Shown here: piece by piece, positions 32,240-43,316 of the stretch
How positions within the stretch are numbered: the first letter of the stretch is position 1
How the letters are laid out: every line of letters starts with the position of its first letter
Source of the DNA: Clusia tigrina
Taxonomy: Eukaryota; Arthropoda; Insecta; Diptera; Clusiidae
Reading direction: 5' to 3'
Assembly: GCA_920105625.2 (NCBI GenBank)
Contig: OV050030.1
Coordinates: forward strand, 106,671,698 to 106,735,697
Length of the DNA: 64,000 bases
Notes under the pieces: model-generated
The model's database searches: none
Told to the model about the DNA's origin: nothing
What the model saw: only the letters and a program-made list of their open reading frames with translations
Program-made: the position numbers and the translations under genes

Positions 32240-32713
32240 TGTTGGGGATCTCGTGTCCTTGCTTGGCGGGCGACGTCCTGTCGTAGTTCTTCCGGGCGCG
32301 TGGCTGCAAAATCAAGAACCCTAACGTAAAGTACAAACACTTTTCACCTTTCAGTTTTAAAACACAAGAGAGCTTTATTCTTAAAATGCTAGTTCTTATA
32401 TACTATTTACAAATGAACAATACCGCCTACGTCTTGACTTTTCTGGTGTTCCAGTTTCGCAATTGTTATTTGTCAGTTGCTCAAGCCAACCGACCTACTT
32501 CAAAAGTAAAAGTGTCGTCGGTGCATTCTAAATGCCCCTCGTCAGCTTGACTGCGGAACTGTGACACCCTAAAAGTTTACATCATAATTAGTGCATAAAT
32601 ACTGTTCATTTCCAATATTTGCACCCTAAAAATATGTGCGTTCTTAATGAATTTAATGGAAGCCGGTGCTGTGAGTCAACTACGCGTAAGTAGCTTGATT
32701 CTAACTCACAACA
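32240..32713 (-). repeat. Errantivirus-like 5' LTR (right end)
   Basis: 474 bp, identical by reading to the LTR at 21141-21614. It is followed by the GTGT target duplication at 32714-32717. Confidence 0.97.
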
Positions 32714-32717
32714 GTGT

Positions 32718-34200
32718 TATCTACAGAGCTTACCTGAAATAAGGGTATGGGATGGCACAAAGTTAACATCGTTTTCATCCCAAAAAAAGGAAAAAATCTC
32801 ACTCAACCGCAGAAGTCTTTAGATCAATTACTTTATCCTTATTCCTCCTGAAGACACTGAACCTTCACGGGCGGAAATCTGTCATCTATTGCGATCAGGT
32901 ACCTGAAAGAAAAAAACAAACGAAAAGAAAATGTGGTTATTTTTTGTTGTGTAGCAATTTATTGAACAGCTGGACCGTTGAACAGCTGACAAATTGAAAT
33001 CTGTTCCCATGAATAGAGTTCAGTTTTGGTGCCAAAGTATAGTAAAAGATAGAGCTCGGGATGACTGCTAGAAAAGTGGAAGGAGCTGAAGGTTAACCAC
33101 CTTGACCCAAACAGGTAACTGTTTATGTAGTGGTCAAATTTGAAGATAAGAAAAGGTATATAAGGAAGAATCAGAAACAGAATGGGACGTGAGCTTTAAA
33201 AAATAAAGATTGGTGGTAAACCGCAGAGGCAGAAAAATGGATTTGAGGAGTCCCCCATGTTGCAACTACGGGTGACGGGTAAAGTGTTATAATGGAAATT
33301 TGGAAAATGTAAAGCAAAACAAGCTTTTTTGTATCGTTGATGTGTCGATGACTATTGTTCTGAAAAAAGAAAACGAAAAACTATTATTGGCCAAGGAAAA
33401 TTTGCAATGGTAACTGTATTTATTGGTTCAAGGCACCGAAGAAGAGTGAAGCCGGTTAGAGATGTGAGCGAATATAAAGCAGAAAAAAGTAGCAGGGGAG
33501 GTGCACAACACTGATCATGCATACATTTATTCACCTCATTTATGAGGACAAAAACAAATTGTTCTCGTGTGTGAAGGGCGAATGAAATAATGAAAAATTA
33601 TTGTTTTTTCTATGCTAATGTAAAAACTTAACTTTGAAAAACAAAAAAATTTGGGTTTAAAATAATTATAAATATTCTGAGCATTAGCAACGAATATTTC
33701 TTGGATGTTCATTTTAAAATATGGTTTATTATTGTTATTTCTCAAAAAAGGAACATCGAATAATATTTATAAAATTTACAAATAAATTTTGCTCACAGAA
33801 TAAAACTCTCAAAAGCCCAAATAACTGCCTCGATGGGATCACTGGCCAAATTGAGTGAAAATTGCACGTATCCAATTAGGAAGGGGGAGCACGCAATGAC
33901 CCATGAAAGTCAACGTAGCGATCACACGAAGTATTCCGCACGAAATAATAACAAAATAATTTGTTTTTCTCTTCTATAGTCAAGTTTAACTTTAAAAAAA
34001 CAATATAATGTAATAATAAATTATTTATAAATATTCTGAGCATTGGCAAAGAATATTTTTTATTGGTATTTTTAACCTTTCTTTAGTTATTGTCATTTTC
34101 CCAAAAAGAAAAACACAGTAAAAATAATATGAAACTAAAATACAAAATTTAATAATTCAAATATCAAAATTTTCTCTGAAAACCAAGCGTCTATGTCACT
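32718..34200. other. AT-rich duplicated sequence, no supported gene (copy A)
   Basis: Continuation of copy A after the inserted element, collinear with 61799-63200. Relative to B it carries about 75 extra bases near 33800-33880. Nothing recognisable in either strand. Confidence 0.6.
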
Positions 34201-34228
34201 TTCTCGGGTCTAAAACTCTTCTAGTTTT

Positions 34229-34865
34229 GTGGTGAGGAGTCAGTCCACTCTAAAAACCCGGTCGGTGCGAGCCGGGTGTTACCTCCAGTGGCTGCCTGGT
34301 AACAGGTCTATCGTTACCAAATGTGAGACAAACGAATTGACTAGAGGAGTCACTAAACAATATGAATCCTCCCCAAAAGTAGGTGCTCCACTGACGTCTG
34401 TGAAATTATTCATCAGACAGGCGGTTAGCTAACAGGCTCTGGTCTAACAAAGAAATCTTCAGCTTCACGAGTCGAGCCTGGACTTCGCTTAGAATAGCGC
34501 TACAACAGCTTTAGTTCTGACAGACCACTCTGTCATTGGCAGACATGCTTATAGACTTAACCTACAATTCAACTGCTTTGCACAGCTGTGTGTCGCGAAC
34601 GAAGAAAAGGCTATCCTGGACTTAAAGTCATATAGCCCTGCGCTTGCGAGGAGGATATTTCAATTCCTGGGAGAATCTCGAGGATCTTGCCGAATTATCC
34701 TTCATTCGTATAAGCAGTATTACTCGCTTAATCAGGAAATCACACTAGTTCCCCTTTCAGTCCCGGAGCGGTCTTTCAGTTTAAAGATCGCAACGATTCT
34801 GTGGTATCACACCGGACCAACCTTGGCCTAAGTGAGCGTCCATTACCCGTCACCCTAACCTAACC
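34229..34865 (+). pseudogene. LOA-type LINE C-terminal fragment and 3' tail (copy A)
   Basis: Broken plus-strand frames give the end of a LINE RNase H region ('LWSNKEIFSFTSRAWTSLR'), then 'IGRHAYRLNLQFN', then an 'ALARR' segment at about 34640, the tail seen after RNase H in LOA/R1-type elements (CPALARRRxxxLG). It ends in 'aacctaacctac', a simple 3' tail. Copy B has the same piece at 63234-63868. Confidence 0.6.
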
Positions 34866-34872
34866 TACTGGA

Positions 34873-35060
34873 TGATGGGGTCAACGTTTTTAAAGCGGCA
34901 CGAGAGCTAGCGCATAATTTAATTCGGCGACTTCAAGAGTACAACCAGATATTCGAGTGAGAAGCGAAATGTATGATCGCCATGTAATGATGGGCTCAAT
35001 GGATTGTATAGCGGCGCGAGAGCTAGCGCATAATTTAAATCGGCGACTACTAAATAACCT
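34873..35060. repeat. About 115-bp tandem unit with 'gagagctagcgca' core
   Basis: A unit starting 'tgatgggg' at 34873 recurs from 34988, each with a 'gcgagagctagcgcataattta' type core (34895 and 35011). Related single units lie at 41120-41220 and 63874 onward. Confidence 0.8.
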
Positions 35061-35269
35061 AAATGTGTTGCATTATGATACCCATCTATCAGCATATATT
35101 CATTTAATTCGTTTAATATTCTCTCTGGGGCGGCATATGTCATAATGGTTAATTAGATGATTTTTGTTCTTTATTTTTATTTGCGCATTCATTTCCTTAA
35201 ATTCTTCTTTGGCACATATTTTAAATATTTCTTCATTGCTTATTCATTATGTTTTCTTTTTTTTCGTTT

Positions 35270-35410
35270 TGGATATCAATTTCATCAGAATCGAGTCTAC
35301 TCTCGCTGATTTATCATTGATTCCTGCATGCTTTATATATTCTTTATTCCTCCTTGATATCAGTTTCCTCAGTATCGAAACTAGTTTAGCTGATTTATCA
35401 CTGTATCTTT
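35270..35410. repeat. Imperfect tandem repeat, period about 85 bp
   Basis: 'gatatcaatttcatcag' at 35272 and 'gatatcagtttcctcag' at about 35356 begin two similar 50-bp segments. The overlapping 126-codon frame is hydrophobic and not assignable. Confidence 0.65.
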
Positions 35411-35910
35411 TATTCATGATAGCTTATTTGATGATAGCTTCTTCTGGTTCGAATCTTGATTCGCATAATTATCACTACATCCCTCGTAGATTTCCTTATT
35501 CTCAATTTTTTCGTGCGTTTTCTTTTATTTCATTTGCCATTTAAAATTTTTTGATTTCCTCTAATATTGACGTCATTTATAGATGTGCAATCCTAAATTT
35601 GAAGTTGATCAGACTTCTGCTGAGATATACAGTTCTCTGTTTCATCTCTTAAATTTGCCTCTTACCCCTTTTAATTATTAGCGTTTTTCATCAATATTGG
35701 TATAATATTCTTGAGTATGCTGGAGTTTAATTCTACTATTGATAACGCGTCTGCGTTCGAATTTATTTGACCATTTTTAGCGTTGAATAACGCTTTACGC
35801 TACGGCATTCATGAAATTTCAAAATGCGAGTGTCATATTTTGAGAAAAGAAAGGGTAAAGTGGTGAGTGCGGGTAGTATTACACAGCAAAAGTTAGGGCC
35901 AAAAAGCAAG

Positions 35911-36230
35911 GGGTATATTTGAGTAAGCTGATTGCTCTTTAGTTTCTTTACATCAGGCACTCTCAAAAACACGACGGCGAGTTCGTGCCCCACACGTATA
36001 AGATCGTCTCTCACCCCGATTCCAAAGAAGAATATACACAAAAAGCTTCGTAAATCCAACAACAATATCAATGGGAATTTGAATGCAAGTGTATGTGTGA
36101 GGCAAGGGATATATTTGAGTATGCTGATTGCTTTTTAGTTACTTTACATTAGGGACTCTCAAAAATGCCACGGCGATTTCGTGCCCCACACGAATAAGAT
36201 CGTGTTTCACACCGATACCAAAGAACATAT
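35911..36230. repeat. Tandem duplication, period about 196 bp
   Basis: 'gtatatttgagtaagctgattg' near 35913 and 'atatatttgagtatgctgattg' near 36108 start two copies that remain alignable for about 120 bp through 'cgtgccccacacg'. Confidence 0.85.
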
Positions 36231-36239
36231 AAGAATAGA

Positions 36240-37000
36240 CAGTTGATATGATGCTTTTTGTGCGAGTTCTGCTAGTGTGAGGTTTTAAAATTGATGTAGT
36301 GGAAAAATTAAAGTGCACCCCCCTTTAACTCCAACTATCGTTATTCCTCAATTCACATAACTTCTTAAAATAACTGAACTCATAAAATTCTGTTCATAAT
36401 TTCTCATTGTCAATGAACCCTCAAGATCCACACGCAGAAATATTGCAGTTGTGTTTAAGTAAAAAAATTAATTTGACAAAATAAAAAATTGTTTTCGTCA
36501 TTATTAAAACAAGAAACACAACCTCTGTTTAATTAAAAGCATAAAGCCGCTAACTTAATTCGTTTAGCTGCATTTTTTTACATATTTTGAAGATTTTTCT
36601 GAGATAATTGAAACTGTTTTTATATGTGAGAATACTGTAAAAAGGTTTAATTCTTATTTGACCGGCAATTTCTTAATCTTGGCCTCCTTCTGTTCCAAAT
36701 CCAAGCATTAGTTACTTTATAAAAAAAAAACAACGTACGACGTTACGATACATCGAAACTGCCTGCTATTTCTTTATAGTATGTCAAAATCAAAATGGTA
36801 TTCTTTTCATTGTAAAAATTTATACTAATGGTTAGTGGCAACTGTAAATTTTTTGACTATACAAATTGCTAAAATTTCTTTTCAATTACTGGTTTAATTA
36901 CATATATTTTCTTTTCAAAACTTAAATGTAGATTTTTTTCTTGTGAATTTACTATTAAAAATTAAGCCGAAAATTATTTCCTTTTAATCTGAGATTTTAC
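36240..37000. other. AT-rich, no recognisable gene
   Basis: Low-complexity intergenic sequence. Nothing supported on either strand. Confidence 0.6.
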
Positions 37001-37007
37001 ATAATAA

Positions 37008-37371
37008 AAACTTGTTGTTGTTTTTGCAATATTTTGCAACTAATTTTATAAATTTTCTTGGTTTCCTAATATTTTTGTTTAATGTTTCTTTCTTTCCATT
37101 ACATATGTATATGAATTATCAATTAGTTTCTGATACGAATTAATTTTTTTATAATAATAACATTTATATTATATATGATCTTTAAATTAAATGAAAATCG
37201 CGTATTTATACGTATATAAAAATATTAAAGATTCTTAACTAATATATAAATGTATTAAGTTGCATAACTACAATAATAAAATTATTAGTTTCGCTTACTC
37301 TTTTTATAACGTCAAAATTATGCAAAGTTAAAATTATAACCATTTCCTTTATTATTTTTTTTAAATTTATG
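37008..37371. repeat. 370-bp direct repeat, left copy
   Basis: From 'tacataataaaaacttg' to 'aaatttatg', matching 40110-40481 with only a handful of differences. The copies flank the LINE-A fragment and the I-like element. Confidence 0.9.
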
Positions 37372-38200
37372 CTACTTTCTCTTGCGCGCGTTTGGTTATA
37401 GTCGCCATCTCTCCCGTTCCCATCTCTTCGTTCAGGTTGAGGGAGGCATCTAGGATCTCTTCAATATCGAATTCCTATTCCAACTCCGCCGTCTCGAATA
37501 TATTGGTATTTTTGTCATTCGGGTGACGCTTCTTCAGGCGCAGCTACACACTCCCATACTTCCCACGTCATTTCACGCATCGTGCGTACAATACAGCCTT
37601 TTTTGGAATCGGCGGATTTTGCCATTTAAGTAGCCAAAGAGTATCCTCTGGCGTTACCACTCGAGGAATGAATTCCTTCGCTTTGGGTAAAGATGGGATG
37701 CTACTTCCGTACACTATTTTAAGTACCGCCCCGTCCCACAGGCCTTTAGGCTGGCGACGCTTTCGTGTTCTGAATCTTTAAGGACACCGGCACCTGCTTA
37801 TTGCTTTATGTCATGTCCCGAGTCTCTAAGGACTACGGCACTCACGCGCTGTAGTTTGAAAGTAGATATTAAACTACTGGGGCCAACTCCAACCCCAGCA
37901 GAGTTGCAGCCGCTGGTGACACAGTTACTAATTTGTTCATTGTGCCCGCCGATGGTAACAGCCACCTCTACCACTGACGTTTGGGCTGATATCCCAGCAT
38001 GATTTTTATCCTTTCCTTGGAACTGCAAATTTGGTTTTATCTTTAGCGGACATACCCCTAGCATTTTATGGCGACCACCGGACACCTCGTAACGATTGGA
38101 ATACGGCCCCACATGTCTCCCATAGGGGAACCACATACAAATCTGAACTCCCCGCAAGTGCCAGGTAACAATAAAAAGTTGGTGGCTGAGGAAGACAAAT
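37372..38200 (-). pseudogene. LINE-A fragment, copy C (gag region, internally deleted)
   Basis: 37372-37745 matches 42452-42820 (and copy A 12448-12825). It then jumps directly to sequence equivalent to copy A 13208-13640, then to 13761-13800. The start ('gctactttctcttgcgcgcg') agrees with copy B rather than A. A 119-codon minus frame (38157-37798) is the N-terminal part of the LINE-A ORF1. It ends where the I-like element begins. Confidence 0.85.
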
Positions 38201-40090
38201 ATGAATTGTTCCTATCGGTTGTTCTATTTATTATTGCTTTCGACCAATTCAGTAAATTACTCCATGGATAGAAAAATATCCAACACACAATTTACGCAGA
38301 CGACGCCATTATATTTTCTAAAACAAAAGATCTCGATACTATCAAATCTACTTTCACAAAAATACTTAATGAAATTAGAAATTGGGGCAACTTCTCTGGC
38401 GCCAAACTATCTGTTAGTAAATGTAAAATACTACATATATGTAAGAAAACCAAATGTAATTGTTTTAGCCTTAAATATGATAATGTAAATATTGAACTTG
38501 TAAAACATCTGAGAATTCTTGGTGTTATTTTTGATAATAAGTTTAACTTTAAGGAGCATTGTTTACAGTTAAGAAAAAGTCTAGCTACCTCAACATTATT
38601 AAATACCTAACATCCAAACACAGTTTAATACACATTTCAACATTAATTAAAATCACCAGAGCTCTCATACTTTCAAAAATAGATTACGCATTGCCAATTT
38701 ATGGATGGTGTTCTCAAAAAAACCTAAAATCTTTGGAAGCCCCTTACAACACAGCTGTTCGCAGGAGCATCAGCGCCTTTCCAACGTCACCTTTAAAAAA
38801 TATATTCGCTGAAGCTGGGCTACCACCTATTCAACAGCAATTATCGATGTCAACATCAAAACTCATCCCTAAACTCTTCATTACTAACAACAGAGTACTG
38901 CACAAAGACATAATGGAGGTTGTCAAGCACAAACGGCAATATAAAATTAAATCCATAATTCGTAGATGTGTCCAACTCTCCAAAAACCTTGACTGGGATA
39001 TAAAAGTCTGTCAAACTAAGCGACAAAGTGAACCACCTTGGAATATAAAAGATAGCTCCTTCGCATTGAATTTACTGCAATATCCAAAAACCGTTACCGA
39101 TCCCAAAGTTTATAGACAACTTTTTACAGAAACGGCAAGTGAATATATAAACAAAAAATGGAGCCTACTCTATACAGACGGATCAAAAGGAACTCTTGGC
39201 ACATCATTTGCTGTAGTCCACCACAACGGAAATTTAATTACGTCAGGATGTCTTCCTCCTTTTAGCTCTGTATTTACTGCCGAAGCTTTTGCTGTTAAAT
39301 GTGCCATCGACTTTGCTCACAAAAATAAAGGAAACTTCCTCATATGTACAGACAGCAAATCGACTATTGAAGCCATTCGAAACTTCAATAATGATAGCAG
39401 CAGGACCATAAACAATATCCGTAACTCGTGTATTAAATATTCCAAGAAAATAAAAATTATGTGGGTCCCAGGACATTCGGGGATACCAGGTAACGAACTT
39501 GCAGATAAAGCTGCTGCAGAGTCAATTACGGCTCCAAACTACGTCTTCCAAGTCACAGAAACTAAAGACCTACTGCGACATATAGTATCTCTCCATGTTG
39601 CCACGAACTATTGCACTTGGAAAAAATATAAACACTTTTACACCACCTTCAACACAGATGGAATGAAACCATATTATCCTGTAACTTGCTCTCGCCAACA
39701 AACAAAAAACTTTGTACGACTCCGCTTCGGACACACCAAATGCTCAAACGAGCATTTGCTACGTGGGGAACCGTTACCTAACTGTCAATTCTGTGGGGAA
39801 TCAATATCCTCGTTACACCTGCTAAATAACTGCCTCAACTTCCAAAAAACCCGTAAAAATATATTCCATAACCAGATTCCAAGTGATTCTCTAAAAGATA
39901 CATCAAAGAATAACATAACAAAGATCAATAAATTCTTAAAAGAATGCCACATCCAAAATTATATTTAAATACCTAAATAAGTAAATATGTAAAATAATAT
40001 ATTAAAATCGAGTTGAAGGCCCTGGTAGCTATGACTCTTCTTCTTAAATTAGTTATAATAATTTATTATTGTGATTAATCCTTTTAAATT
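38201..40090 (+). mobile_element. 5'-truncated I-clade non-LTR element
   Basis: Begins inside RT and retains RT thumb, RNase H, C-terminal domain and a TAA-rich 3' untranslated region ending near 40090. 5' truncation is typical of LINE insertion. No clear target duplication was recognised. Confidence 0.85.
38270..39968 (+). pseudogene. I-clade ORF2 C-terminal part: RT, RNase H, zinc-finger-like tail
   Basis: YADD is at 38293-38304 ('TIYADDAIIFSKTKDLDT'), followed by 'KHLRILGVIFDNKFNFKEHC'. A single frameshift occurs near 38560-38600, after which 469 codons are open to 39968. This part has 'ALILSKIDYALPIYGWCS', then RNase H with acidic residues in 'LYTDGSKGT', 'EAFAVKCAI' and 'CTDSKST', and 'VPGHSGIPGNELADKAAAE'. 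A Cys/His tail follows ('CQFCGESISSLHLLNNC'). RNase H removes the RNA template during target-primed reverse transcription. The long open frame shows this copy is young relative to the others, but 5' truncation makes it immobile. Confidence 0.88.
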
Positions 40091-40109
40091 AAAAATTAAA
40101 TTACATAAC

Positions 40110-40481
40110 AAAAACTTGCTGTTGTTTTTGCAATATTTTGCAACTAATTTTATAAATTTTCTTGGTTTCCTAATATTTTTGTTTAATGTTTCTTTCTTTC
40201 CATTACATATGTATATGAATTATCAATTAGTTTCTGATACGAATTAGTTTTTTTATAATAATAACATTTATATTATATATGATCTTTAAATTAAATGAAA
40301 ATCGCGTATTTATACGTATATAAAAATATTAAAGATTCTTAACTAATATATAAATGTATTAAGTTGCATAACTATAATAATAAAATTATTAGTTTCGCTT
40401 ACTCTGTTTATAAAGTCAAAATTATGCAAAGTTAAAATTATAACCATTTCCTTTGTTATTATTTTTTTAAAATTTATGAAC
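40110..40481. repeat. 370-bp direct repeat, right copy
   Basis: Matches 37008-37371 (see there). It starts directly after the tail of the I-like element. Confidence 0.9.
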
Positions 40482-40583
40482 ATTTACAATTAAAGTCAAA
40501 GATATATATATTAAATACAAAAAATAATTTAAGAAAATAAGATACAAAAATAGTTTTAAATGTTTACAGCGTTTTAGCACGCT

Positions 40584-40940
40584 TTAAAAAATCACTGCTA
40601 AATTTCGATATTTCCGATTGTGGTCGTTTACAGACTGACAAAATAACTTCATGTTATGAGATATTCTTATGTCTTCTGTGTCCATATCTAAAATTTCTTC
40701 GTTGTCTACCTCGATGGCCTCGCCCGCTGGATCAAAGACTTTCTGCAGTTCATCATACAGCCACATCTCCAAAGCCAGTCGCTTTCGTAATACACTCATC
40801 TGATGGACACCATATTTGGCGGTTAGGTACTGCTCCTGTCGCTTCTTCAATTCGGAACATCTCTCATTAAAATTGAAGCGTAAATTTTGTTGGTTCGGTG
40901 AACACTCACAATTATACATTTTTTTGAGACCGCACAGCAT
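40584..40940 (-). CDS. PPP1R14 / CPI-17-like protein phosphatase 1 inhibitor
   Basis: 118 codons from ATG. Residues about 30-100 follow the PP1_inhibitor family pattern: 'QEQYLTAKYGVHQMSVLRKR' corresponds to the vertebrate segment around the phosphorylated Thr before KY, 'EMWLYDELQKVF' to the WxxxxLxxLY helix, and 'EVDNEEILDMDTEDIR' to the acidic ExxxDELLELE segment. Thr40 would be the regulatory phosphorylation site. Family members inhibit myosin and other PP1 holoenzymes when phosphorylated. The family assignment is by motif recall, not a search. It is the only non-transposon gene seen, and single copy here. No intron is visible in the frame. It may be a complete small gene, a terminal exon, or an intronless retrocopy; codons just upstream are open to a TAA at about 40974. 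Confidence 0.7.
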   Translation of the reverse strand: MLCGLKKMYNCECSPNQQNLRFNFNERCSELKKRQEQYLTAKYGVHQMSVLRKRLALEMWLYDELQKVFDPAGEAIEVDNEEILDMDTEDIRISHNMKLFCQSVNDHNRKYRNLAVIF

Positions 40941-41099
40941 TTTGAAAACAACTTTGGTCGATTTTACGTTGTCTTATTAATGTCTTTTTTTGAAGTGGGT
41001 GTGAGATTGTAGCTTGGATTTGGTCCGCGCAGAAATTCCATGTGATCTCTTCATAGCCAAGGTTTGCGCAATCATGGACATCAATTAAATACATCAAAT

Positions 41100-41510
41100 A
41101 AATGCGGCAGGACCCGACATCAGAAGTTGTATAGCGGAGCGAGAGCTAGCGCACAATTTAAATCGGCGACTACGTGAGTATAGCCAAATATGTTAATGAG
41201 AAGCGATATGTTTGGTTTCCAGATCGAATCTGATTTATTGATAAAACCTTATCGCTATTTATACCTTAATTTCTTATGTGCTAAAACTTAGTATATAATA
41301 TGGTTCATAATACATAAAGGGGGCTTTTGCAATGTCAGCGGAAAGTATCACGGCCAATGCCGGCGTACATTCGTTCAAGGGCATTGAACATTAGAATGCA
41401 GCGTAATCAAAAACGTGCGCGCTGTTCATGCTTCGTAACGAGGACACTCTTATATGAGAGTTCGATGTACTTATGTTGGGTCTCCACTCACATTGCATGT
41501 GCCTACGCCG
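41100..41510. other. Flank of copy B with one dispersed 'gagagctagcgca' unit
   Basis: The unit at 41120-41220 resembles those ending copy A (34873-35060), followed by about 290 bp with no recognisable gene. Confidence 0.6.
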
Positions 41511-43316
41511 ACATATAGAGTTACTCATGTCGGTCTCAATTATTTTTTCAAGTGCTTTTAGGAGAAATGACGTTAAACTAATTGGTCGGTATTCCTTTGA
41601 TTAGAGATGATTGCTTTTACCTGCCCTTGGTATAAACACAACTCTCGCTTCTCTTCAGCTCACCGGAACAAAGTTATACATCAAGCGTCCGTTGTATATT
41701 TCCCTACCAGGGTGTTACCAGGTGCAGAGCCTTTTGCAGCATGGCTGGGAATATTCCACCAAGCCCTGGTGACTTGTAAGGGGTAAATGAGTTTGTTGCC
41801 CATTGTATCCCTTCCGTTGTAATCAATTCCCGTGGTAGCCTTTCCATCGCGGTTCTTGGGGGTCCGAGATTACTTGTATTTTTGCAGCCAGAAAAGTGCT
41901 GATTATCAAACGTCTCAAGCGATTCCTGACAGCTAGATGTCCATTTGTTGGTATCTTTACGGATAAGAGTCGGCATTGGTATAGGAGGCTTTGCTAGCAT
42001 ATTCCTTAGTGTAGCCGTCTCACCCGACCTTTCGATATTGCCACAAGAATACTTCCTGGATTTTCTTTTGTACAACGCTTTGTTCCACCAGGATGGTTTG
42101 GGTGTGCGCCTTATACGCACTAGTGTGAAAGAGATCCTATAGACGTCCGTTAGAGCGTAGGGTAGAAAGTGTCCTTAATGCTAATATACCTATGATCAGA
42201 GAATGAGGAAATATCGAGTACTATCCAATCATTAACAGGGTCTTGCCACTTGTGTGGAGCGTGATGTCCAAGACGCTTTTTGAGTTGGGCCCCATGAATT
42301 TTGGATCTTCAACCAGATTAGCAATACTTAGTCTACTTTGAATAGTAAAGTTAAAAAGTGACTCAGCAACGTCGTACCCACCCCCTCTAGATTGAGGAGG
42401 AGCTCGCCCGAAGAAATTTTTTGTCAGCACTCTCAGCTGTCGCTACTTTCTCTTGCGCGCGTTTGGTTATAGTCGCCATCTCTCCCGTTCCCATCTCTTC
42501 GTTCAGGTTGAGGGAGGCATCTAGGATCTCTTCAATATCGAATTCCTATTCCAACTCCGCCGTCTCGAATATATTGGTATTTTTGTCATTCGGGTGACGC
42601 TTTTTCAGGCGCAGCTACACACTCCCATACTTCCCACGTCATTTCACGCATCGTGCGTACAATACAGCCTTTTTTGGAATCGGCGGATTTTGCCATTTAA
42701 GTAGCCAAAGAGTATCCTCTGGCGTTACCACTCGAGGGATGAATTCCTTCGCTTTGGGTAAAGATGGGATGCTACTTCCGTACACTATTTTAAGTACCGC
42801 CCCGTCCCACAGGCCTTGGAGTGTCTTGACTGCTCCCTTAACCCATGGCAATGTCGGTTCGTCCTTGCATTTCAGGATTTTCATCTTATTTTGCCAGCCA
42901 GTCCCGTCAAAGGATGGCAATGGTATATCAGTCATCCGAGTCCATTTTCGAGAACAGCTTCCAGTGGCTTCATTTACACTACAGATGTCGTTTGAGAACG
43001 TCACTAGCTGCAGCCGCAGCTCTGGGCATGCTTGGTTTGTGTGTCGGTTCTGTTCGCTTGTTCGCAACCCCCTATTTTTGCTTGTGCCTCTTGCTGGAGT
43101 TTCTTCGCCTTCTGTGGTCCGTTGAAGCTTATTCGCAACATTTTCCTCAATCCGATTTACTAACTTCGGATCCAAGGGTGTACATGCAGGCTTACCTTCT
43201 GCATAACGCTGGCGACGCTTTCGTGTTCTGAATCTTCAAGGACACCGGCACCTGCTTGTTGCTTTATGTCATGTCACGAGTCTCTTCGGGCTACGGCACT
43301 CACCCGCTGTAGTTTG
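41511..43316 (-). pseudogene. LINE-A, copy B (gag to start of RT)
   Basis: Gag frame 43175-42639 (178 codons), endonuclease C-terminus 42430-42221, and linker to RT start 42120-41704 (138 codons, 'SFTPYKSPGLGGIFPAMLQKA'; copy A has GLDG at this place). It starts inside the RT region, so the duplication boundary lies within the element. Copy B frames are longer than in A. Confidence 0.85.

Larger units (their letters stand above)
21141..32713 (-). mobile_element. Errantivirus-like LTR retrotransposon (Ty3/gypsy with env), apparently intact
   Basis: An 11,573-bp element on the minus strand with identical 474-bp LTRs (TGTTG...CAACA), 4-bp GTGT target duplications at 21137-21140 and 32714-32717, a tRNA-Ser-type primer site, a polypurine tract, and open gag, pol and env frames. 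The paralogous site in copy B (61795-61798) has one GTGT and no insert. This order (gag, pol, env) and an F-like Env define errantiviruses. Confidence 0.95.

Noticed and set aside
35164..35544. Hydrophobic 126-codon frame with an internal repeat
   Set aside because: Explained by an imperfect 85-bp tandem repeat in T-rich sequence; either strand gives equally unconvincing protein.
37008..40481. 370-bp direct repeats considered as LTRs of an element
   Set aside because: No TG...CA ends, primer site or polypurine tract; the enclosed sequence is non-LTR.
40912..41097. 61-codon frame upstream of the PPP1R14-like gene considered as its first exon
   Set aside because: It overlaps the start of the gene in another frame and has no family motif or clear splice donor.
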